Shown piece by piece: positions 56,682 to 64,000 of a stretch of DNA of 64,000 nucleotides (the first letter of the stretch is position 1; the number at the start of each line of letters is the position of its first letter). This DNA is from Paracentrotus lividus (lineage: Eukaryota; Echinodermata; Echinoidea; Camarodonta; Echinidae): the NCBI GenBank assembly GCA_940671915.1, contig CALNVZ010003426.1, forward strand, positions 39,551,490-39,615,489, read 5' to 3'. Under the pieces are notes generated by a model. That model saw only the letters and a program-made list of their open reading frames with translations, did no database searches and was not told where the DNA came from. A program made the translations under genes and the position numbers.

Positions 56682-57047
56682 CAATGCTCAACATTAGCAT
56701 GTGCCCGTTGCCCAGGGCAACCAGATTTGACCTTCGGGCAACCAAATTTGGAAGAAATAATCAAAGTAGCTGCCCGAACTGGGCAACCACATGTTTTGGC
56801 CAGGGCCTTCATGGGGGCATGAAATGTATATCATGAATTGGCCCATCATCATTTTCTGTCCCTTTTTACATTGTAAATCAAATTTATGCAAAATATTTTG
56901 ATTTAAAAATCAAATCTTCAAATTTGTTATTATTTTTTTTCCCAGGAGGGCAAATAGATTTTTCATTTGGGCAACCATTTTTGAGGAAAATTCAATATTT
57001 GGTTGCCCTACAGGGCACCTCCTAAAAAATGTAAGTGTGGAGCGTTG
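56682..57047. mobile_element. hAT-like MITE with 7-bp target duplication
   Basis: CCTAGTG is present immediately outside both ends (56675-56681 and 57048-57054). The left end is CAATGCTCAACATTAGCATG and the inverted right end is CAACGCTCCACACTTACATT. Further in, GGGCAACCA words face each other in both orientations. At 366 bp it is non-coding. The 7-8 bp duplication and CA-starting ends suggest hAT. Confidence 0.8.
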
Positions 57048-57054
57048 CCTAGTG

Positions 57055-58762
57055 GTATAGCAAAATTAACTAATCTCCAACAGGTTAAGGATAATGAAAA
57101 ATCTGTATCTAGATCATACTGATCTTGAAGGCACTTGGAGTCGTTGACAGTCGTACTCGCAGCAAAGTATTTCAAATATAATTCATTGAATAACCTATTT
57201 GTGTACCATACATATATTGCCATAATACATGTATTCCAGTAAAATATTCTCTTTTTTTTTCTTTTTTTTGAAAGAAATAATCAAAAGTATAGTTGTGTGG
57301 CTGGGAAAACGGTGTAAGAACTTTTAGCATACAGTGAGAACTTGTCATATAACAAGATCTGATATAAGAAGGTTCCTGATACATGTAATGGGTAATTTTG
57401 CTGGTCCCACCTCTTTGTAATCTTTTGGTTGTTTTTTATTTTACTAATATAACAAAATTCCTGATATAACAAGGTACCTTCTATAGTTCCAAGTACCTTG
57501 TTGTAACAAATTTCCATTGTACAAAGCATGTTACATGTAAATGTTATTCTTACGCCCTTGTGTCAGCTGCATGACAATGTGATTTCTTTATTATTTCCCC
57601 CCTGTAATCCAAAATTTACCCAATAAATAAACTTTGCATTCTTCCTATATGTCTGTAGGGGGCTCGGCACAAGGCTACAAACGTCTTGACCTCTGCATAA
57701 CAGGAAGCACATTAATCCCACATGACATATGAAATTATCTGGTTATGTAATATTTTGAAAGAAGTTGTTTTTGGTGGTCACATCAATGACATTTGACTTG
57801 TAGTTGTACACATGAAGTCTAAAAATTATATCTTCCTTAATTTTGAGGCTGTCTGGAAATTAATTGTCTGATGAAGGGCCATCTCACTGGTCCTGAGACT
57901 CGTTTGCAACTTGCGAAATTCGTTTTCTGAAAATAACATCAGTGTTTTATTTTATTTTTTGTGGAATACTTTGTGAATGATTTCCCATATTAAAAAAATC
58001 TTCTTTTTTCCTTTCCTTGAAAAAAAACTAAAAACTACATATATGACCCCTCCCCTCCCCCCCCCCCCAAGAGGGATGCTCTATTTGCAGCCTAGGATAT
58101 TTATTAAGGCTGATATATTGGTAATTGTAATAATTTTGAAAGGAAAAAAAGGTTTCACGTATTGAATTTTTATGAGGTATTTTCGCAAAGACATGGTTAA
58201 AAAGAGCGGCTACAAAATCTGATATCAGGATATTTAACAGGACCAATGTGGGTCAAGTTTGCTCCAAATTTGCAAAAACAAAAAAATCGCTGACTGACAA
58301 AGCCATTATTTAAGCATAACCTACATGTACATAAGCAGGGAGGAAGGTTAATTAAAATGACAAAAATATTAGCTGAAGAACTTGTAGCACGTCTCACTAG
58401 GTCTAGACTGCTCAGTTCTCAAAGAAACATTTCTGTGTCAAAAGTTTATGAAATATATTTTCTTCTTAAATGAATACAAATTTATAAAACTTTGGACTAA
58501 ATGCTTCGTATATTAGTTTTATACATGTATCTCTTCTCTGAAAATAAATTGTAGAAATGTTTTATATCCACTGGGCCAAGTGATTTGGGACAACTGAACC
58601 TCAAGTTTTTTCGGAATTAAGTATGTGAGACTTGCTCACGCCGATGTTATTGTTGTTTTTAATTTTACAGGTCTTGCATTCATAATATGATATTTATGCC
58701 ATATCATTTGGGTTTTTAAAAGAAAACCTATAGGTACTGTCTTATTGCAGGTGGCACCATTA
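57055..58762. other. AT-rich stretch, no gene recognised
   Basis: A degenerate word with ATATAACAA(G/A) and CCTGATA recurs at 57345-57480, possibly an old dispersed repeat. A C-run lies near 58058. Nothing else was recognised. Confidence 0.5.
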
Positions 58763-59020
58763 GAACAGTCCTCAGAATTCTAAGTTAGATCTAAATTCTT
58801 CAACTGAAAGTTTGTCAACAGCGACGTTGGTCCCTCTGCAGAATCATAAAACAACGTAACCAAACTTTACCACTTCCGCACATAGTATGAAACAGTCCTC
58901 AGCATCTAAGTTAGATCTTAATTCTTAAAGTTCGTCAACAGAGACGTTGATCATCTGCAGTTGGTCATCTGCAGAATTCACGAAAACAACAACGTAACCA
59001 AACTTTGCCACTTTCTTCAT
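58763..59020 (+). repeat. Tandem duplication, two units of about 127 bp
   Basis: AACAGTCCTCAG, CTAAGTTAGATCT, GTCAACAG followed by GACGTTG, CTGCAGAAT and AACGTAACCAAACTTT occur in the same order from 58763 and from 58890. The second unit has an extra CATCTGCAGTTGGT. Confidence 0.85.
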
Positions 59021-59427
59021 ATTTGAGCTGTGATAAATGCACTTTTGCGTGTAGGCCTATAGGGCTAATTGAACAAGTCTCACACCAAAGCACTTTAGGT
59101 ACCTATCTTCTCACAATCTTTTGCCTCATTAAATTGCAGAATAACAAATAGTGTTATACTGGAGAAGTTGAAGGTCAAATGCAGACATGTTGAAATGGCA
59201 TAGAGTAACATTAGACAGTACCCCATCAGACCAAAGTTTGGAACTAACTCGTTATTCTGATCTAAAAAATTAGCCAGATTACAGAATATGCTCCAAATTT
59301 TATTGTCAGAAATGGATATTCTTTTGCCCAATTATCGTAGACCTGCAGCCACTAAGAAGCACCAGACCCGTGTTGTCTATCCCTTTCTTGTTGAACACTA
59401 AACAGGGTAGTGGCAACTCCCCATCTT
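59021..59427. other. Unique stretch, no gene recognised
   Basis: No exon, element or repeat was seen. Confidence 0.55.
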
Positions 59428-59431
59428 TTAA

Positions 59432-59702
59432 CCCGTTGTATACTGAGAACTTTTTACAAAAACCAAATGAATCGTGATTGTCAAGCATGCCTGCAAGAAA
59501 TTCTTTTCATTTTAAAGGTGAAACAAAGACAGCTTTGAATAGAATCAATATCAGATGATTTAAATTATATAAGGCCTTTACATGTTTATGCAATCATGAG
59601 TGAAATAAACGGTTGACAAGAGGAATGTTTTATGTTTCTTCAGCCCGCATATATATGCGGGCTTAGTATACAACGGGTTTTGCGGGCTTAGTATACAACG
59701 GG
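59432..59702. mobile_element. piggyBac-like MITE with CCCGTTGTATACT ends
   Basis: TTAA on both sides (59428-59431 and 59703-59706). The left end is CCCGTTGTATACTGAG and the inverted right end is CCCGTTGTATACTAAG. The right end includes a perfect 22-bp palindrome built on AGCCCGCATAT (59642-59663) and a 26-bp direct duplication of the terminal segment. The element is 271 bp and non-coding. TTAA followed by CCC is the classic piggyBac end. Confidence 0.8.
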
Positions 59703-59714
59703 TTAACGTCTTTT

Positions 59715-59793
59715 AGGATGATGCAGACGGGGTTCAAACCCATGACCTCCCATTTATGAGGCGGCCATTCTATCCACTGAGCCAAGACATCGG
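59715..59793 (-). repeat. tRNA-derived sequence (tRNA pseudogene or SINE head)
   Basis: On the minus strand an A box TGGCTCAGTGG (59774-59784) and a B box GGTTTGAACCC (about 59730-59740) lie in tRNA-like spacing within about 79 bp. A GATG/CATC pairing is possible at the ends. The anticodon stem does not form cleanly, so a functional tRNA gene is doubtful. It starts only about 8 bp beyond the neighbouring MITE. Confidence 0.6.
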
Positions 59794-60094
59794 TTTTTCC
59801 TCTCGACTAGCACTCAAGATTTGGGCTAAAAATAAGACCACATCATCTTTGTCAGATTTCCAAATAATCAAGCCATTTTGCTTCTTTTTTTTTCTTATTT
59901 TTATTTTACCCGATACAGGGGTGTCCTTAGGGTTGAAACATAAGTCTAACTAATCTATCCTAATAATAGAATTAGTCAATGTACAACAACTTCTCGCCTG
60001 CAATGTATGTAGGCCTATAACTTATGAACACCATTTTGTGTAAGTTGCCATGTTGTAAAGGACACAGCAGGAGCTGATAGTATTCAGCCTCAGG
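59794..60094. other. Unique stretch, no gene recognised
   Basis: A T-run lies near 59886 and a TAGGCCTA word near 60012. Nothing else was recognised. Confidence 0.55.
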
Positions 60095-60544
60095 GTAAAA
60101 TGTCCTGCTGACAACTAAAACATGTTGTAATAATTGATATTGTTCACCACATCACCCAGCACTGTTGGGGGTGTGGTCGAACAGAATTTCTCCAAGTAGT
60201 CTCCAAGTTGTAGGTCAAACACATACGCCCCTCCCTTCTCGTTCCCCAACCTCTTGCATCCCCAACGGTTCGTTCCTTTTCCCAATATCATGCTGGCAAC
60301 TAAAACATGTTCTAATAATTGATATTGTTCACCACATATCCACAAGCACTCTTGGGGGTTATGTCTACAGAATGTCGTTTTTAACTGGTTTCAACATGTA
60401 CAAGTTGTAGTACCTATACACACCCCCCCACCCCAACCACCTCATCTTGCCCCACACCGACTGTTCCCTTCCCACATATCGTGCTTACAACTAAAACATG
60501 TTGTAATGATTGCCAATTGTTCACCACCCACACAAGCACTCTTA

Positions 60545-61573
60545 ATACCTTTTCAGACTGCTTATCTTAACCCCGTACTATCCTTAACCCATACTACTTT
60601 AACCCCGTACTATCTTTTTTGCTTTCAGACTGTGTTTCTTAACCCATACTATTTGCTTAGCGGGGTTAAGAAATTAATGCTTTTCACACTGGTATTCCTT
60701 AACCCCAGACTATTGCTGGATCATGAATATCAATGATTTCATTATCTTTCTTTTATGTCTTCATTGTTTTTCTCTCTCTATGTTATGTTTCTATCTTCCT
60801 TTTGTTTATTCATTGTTTTTTCCTTTTTCCTTGTGTTAGTTTTCCCTGTTTTTTTCCTTATGTTATTCTTGTTTTTTCTCTTTTCCTTATGTTATTCTTT
60901 GTTTTTCTATCTTCATTATGTTTTCATTGTTTTTTCTCTTTTCCTTATGTTACTCATTGTTTTTCTATCTTTCCTTATGTTATTCATTATTTTATCTCTC
61001 CTTCCTTATGTATATCATTGTTTTTCTATCTTTCCTTTTCTTATTCATTATTTTATCTCTCTTTCCTAATGTTATTCATTGTTTTATCTCTTCTTTATTA
61101 TGTTATTCATTGTGTTTCTCTTTTCCTCATGTTATTTGTTGTTTTTCTCTTTTCTTATGTAATTCATTGTTTTTCTCTTTTCCTAATGTTATTCATTGTT
61201 TTTCTCTTTTCCTAATGTTATTCATTGTTTTTCTCTTACTTGTGTTATCAAGTTTACGAATTAATTATAACATATTATGACCACATTTTCATTGATTGGC
61301 TAATGCTTAGCCCGCCTTTCCTTAGCACGGTTTGGTTTAGACTGCAACTCTTAGCACCGCAATGTGCCGGCTAACTCCGCAATTAACCGGCTACCCTGCT
61401 TTTTAGCAGGGCCAGATAGTACCGTACTATTTACCGTGCTAGCCTACTTTGGTAAACGCAGTCTGAAACCGAAGCGTGCTAAGCTTAACCCCAGGAAATA
61501 GGTGGTACTAAGCCCCCCCTTAGCCCTACCTATTTCCTGGGTTAAGGATTTTAACTGCAGTCTGAAAAGCATA
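60545..61573. mobile_element. TTA-flanked TIR element with internal minisatellite
   Basis: It is inserted in the third satellite unit. TTA is on both sides (60542-60544 and 61574-61576). The left end is ATACCTTTTCAGACTGC and the inverted right end is TATGCTTTTCAGACTGC. Subterminal parts carry TTAACCCC and GGGGTTAAG words in both orientations. The middle is a T-rich minisatellite (60750-61245). TTA fits the TWA target of PIF/Harbinger. No transposase; the long Phe/Leu frames are artefacts. Confidence 0.8.
60750..61245 (+). repeat. T-rich minisatellite, units of about 30 bp
   Basis: Roughly 16 units of the kind CCTTATGTTATTCATTGTTT followed by a TTCTCTTTT tail. The shared core ATGTNNTTCNTTGTTTTTC is also that of the minisatellite at 42618-43135, where units are about 10 bp longer. 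Confidence 0.85.
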
Positions 61574-62040
61574 TTAGAGGTGTGGTCTTACAGAATGTCT
61601 CCAAGTAGCCTAAAAGTTGTAGGTCAAACACATACTGTAAAAGCCCTTCCTCCCTCCATCCTCATCTTTCTGCCCCACCGATTCTGTCCCTTCCTCATAT
61701 ATTTGGATTGACATTTAAATACTGTAAAGATTTGCTATTGCTCACCACATCACAAACACTGTTGGGGTGTGGTCGTACCTTCATTTTGTCCGTACCCATT
61801 TTATCCTTTCCAATATCTAGAATTACAAAGTTGTAATGATAATACTGTTCACCACTCACAAAGCATCTTGGGGGCATGGTCAAACAGAATGTTTCGAATT
61901 TGAAGTCAACCCAAATACCCATTCTTCCCTCTACCCACCCTTCTGCTCCTCCCAATGAATGCCTTCAACTAAAATATGTTGACTTGAATCTAGTGAGTGT
62001 TGTCCACCACATCTGGGGCGTGGTGGTAGGCCTACATGTT

Positions 62041-64000
62041 GTAGTCACGCCCAATGTAGGGTCGTTTGGCACCCCATTTTAATTCAAAATATTTGGGGAC
62101 CCCAATTGAAAATTTGAGAGTCTAAGTGCACGAGGCTCATGCTGGCATGGAGCCCGAAATAAGACATAATTAATAAAACCAATGTTGTGCTCAGCTGACG
62201 ATATCTTGATTGAGTTCAAATTCTAATGCAAACTTTCTGCCATTTGAAGAGTGCTAAAAGTTTGCTGAGCTTGTGTTATTCAAACCATGTCTCACCAATA
62301 TCATTATTGCTTCCAATTCTTCTGAAGTGCGCTTCGACTACCACTTGACCTTTGACCTTTTACAGCAATGTTCAAAGGTCAAGATGAAATAACTTTGATT
62401 GGCAAGCACACATGTTTGCTTCCATTATGAAAAGGCAAAGTCTCAAACGCTTTTGATTCTGAGTAAATATGCAATCTGTCAACACATGGTTTTTATCTCT
62501 CAATTCTAAATCTAGGTCTACATAATGTTTGCCATCACATAGCTGCCTTAAAAATTGTTCAAACAACTTGCATTGCATGAGATCCATCATTTTTAGAGGC
62601 AAATCGAGAGGTGGGGAAGGGCGGAACAGGCTGGTTAAGGAGCATGAGCCTTGGTCATTATAATTCAATATTTTATTATTATAAGAAAAATGGAAAATCA
62701 CTTGAAATGGACATTGAATTGTTTCTGCTGTGTGATGCATATCACTCTCAGTCTGAATCTGGCCCCAAAATATTGATATCGATAGACCTACCCCCCCCCC
62801 CTCCACTCACAAGTACAGACATATAACTTTGTGTGGTGGGGATTCCTATCTATAGTGTAGTCTACCATATACCCAAATTGCTCAAGAACCCTGTATAGCA
62901 CAATTTTAACTCTTTAGTTTACCAATGCAGTGCACACGATATCTTCAGAACATGGCACTGAATTCATCTAGCCCTAATCCTGCTGCTTTCAAGCCATCAA
63001 GCTAACCCTGACCCAGGAGTACAAAAGCCATTTCACAGGCAAGCCTCAAAAGCTTGTTACACACAACGACTTCCTCTCCCAGCTCTGTCTTTTGTGTCGT
63101 CAAAGCCCAAGGCGCAACGAATACATATGTCATCACACAAGAGTGGCCTATTCTAATGGAGCGCACTGTCCGCCTCTCGCCAAAAGACGTTGAAATGAGG
63201 CCACAATTGGAAATTCAAACAAATTTGCCCTAAATTGAAAAACACAACTTCCGATCAGATTTACCACATGTCAATTTCAACGTTCCGGATATGACATGAG
63301 GTTAAAAATGATATATTTGAAATCTATTTTATAGTAGGGGCCTATTACACGTAAGCATGTCTCTATGATAAATGATTATAAGGAGGGATTACACATTTAT
63401 TAAAAAAATTTAATTGATGAGCATTACAATATCATACATTTTTTCTTTTTTTTAAGCTGAGTTAAAGATGGGGTATAATCTTGGAAAGAATGAGTTATAT
63501 GCCTTATTGTGTCTTTGTATTTTGTGACCTTTAAACAATTTTTTTTAGATGTTGAAATGTTATCAAATCAAATTTTGACTTTCATCATATTATTTAGCAC
63601 CATCTACTGGCCATTACATTATTATTTCAAATATTCCTCAAAACAATTTTTCATATTTACTATTACTGATTGTTTTCTCCAATAAATGTATTGTGCATGT
63701 GAAGCTCATTTCCTATCAAAATAAGCATAAGAGGTAGCTTACCGGGATCATGACTTTAATACATTTCATAGAATATGCCATTACACATTTACATATTGAT
63801 TTTAGATCTTATTTTTAAAGACATGTGTTTATCATATTTCATGCTGTGACAATAACAACATATTTGAAGATGTGTATTTTTTATTTTTTTTTTATTTTGA
63901 AATTACATTTTTACCAAAATACCCCAGTTTTGAATACTTTCTGCTTCTATAAAAGATGAAAGATTTTTGCACAGGTAACATGATTGTTAAAGCATGTGTG
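62041..64000. other. AT-rich stretch, no gene recognised
   Basis: A DR1-type motif lies at 62346-62358 and a C-run near 62791. A 144-codon minus-strand frame at 62372-62806 shows no convincing family resemblance. From 63300 on the sequence is very AT-rich. Confidence 0.5.
62346..62358 (-). promoter_or_regulatory. DR1-type nuclear-receptor motif (candidate)
   Basis: TGACCTTTGACCT again, identical to 34053-34065, followed 14 bp later by CAAAGGTCA in the opposite orientation. No nearby gene is visible to be regulated. Confidence 0.3.

Larger units (their letters stand above)
60095..62040 (+). repeat. Satellite-like tandem array, unit about 190 bp, interrupted
   Basis: Units begin CAACTAAAACATGTTGTAAT followed by GTTCACCAC, GCACT(C/G)TTGGGG and GTGTGGTC..ACAGAAT, then CCCTTCC-rich sequence. 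Starts lie near 60111, 60298, 60488, 61711, 61821 and 61967. When the 1,029-bp element at 60545-61573 is removed, spacings are about 187, 190, 191, 110 and 146 bp. The later units are shortened and diverged. Confidence 0.85.

Noticed and set aside
62372-62806. 144-codon minus-strand frame
   Set aside because: No recognisable domain and no supporting splice or start context. Such a length can occur by chance among many frames in 64 kb.

Overview
The window is AT-rich eukaryotic DNA in which I find no host protein-coding exon I can support. The palindromic word TAGGCCTACATGTA and variants, frequent C/G homopolymer runs, GA and CT microsatellites, many small inverted-repeat transposons and a DIRS-type retrotransposon together suggest an invertebrate deuterostome, most likely a sea urchin or another echinoderm. 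That assignment is an inference from sequence character. The window reads as an intergenic or deep intronic stretch assembled largely from mobile elements and their remains.

Layout. 1-8.8 kb: three inverted-repeat elements, a 579-bp TTAA-flanked foldback (2.0-2.6 kb), a 1.6-kb foldback with repetitive arms (6.1-7.7 kb) and a TAA-flanked element (8.3-8.8 kb). 9.3-13.0 kb: a tandem duplication carrying a small transposon in only one copy, microsatellites, a 585-bp element with GGGCCCGTA ends, and the first copy of a CpG-rich dispersed repeat (R1). 13.09-19.34 kb: an old, broken DIRS-like tyrosine-recombinase retrotransposon on the minus strand. It has inverted terminal repeats and an internal complementary region (ICR) that reproduces the circle junction. 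A 60-bp relic of the same terminal repeat lies at 21.0 kb. 21-36 kb: mostly featureless, with R1, R2 and R3 repeat copies, a 140-bp near-palindrome and purine microsatellites. 36-45 kb: a cluster of foldback/MITE elements, including one (42.4-43.3 kb) that carries a pyrimidine minisatellite between its ends.

46.3-53.3 kb: a 3.4-kb block present twice in tandem at roughly 98-99 percent identity outside its microsatellite. The two copies differ by a filled versus empty TTAA site, so they may be a true duplication or two haplotypes joined by the assembler. 53-57 kb: further MITEs, among them the complete 449-bp parent of the half-element between the two blocks and an hAT-like element with a 7-bp target duplication. 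58.7-62.0 kb: a short tandem repeat, a piggyBac-like MITE, a tRNA-derived sequence and a satellite of about 190 bp interrupted by a 1,029-bp TTA-flanked element. That element carries a minisatellite related to the one at 42.6 kb. 62.0-64.0 kb: nothing recognisable beyond one DR1-type motif.

There is no gene network to describe. What can be read is insertion history: elements with TTAA, TA, TWA or 7-bp target sites, several with empty-site evidence inside the window, and two unrelated elements that hold the same kind of minisatellite. Two runs of 25 Ns are assembly gaps.
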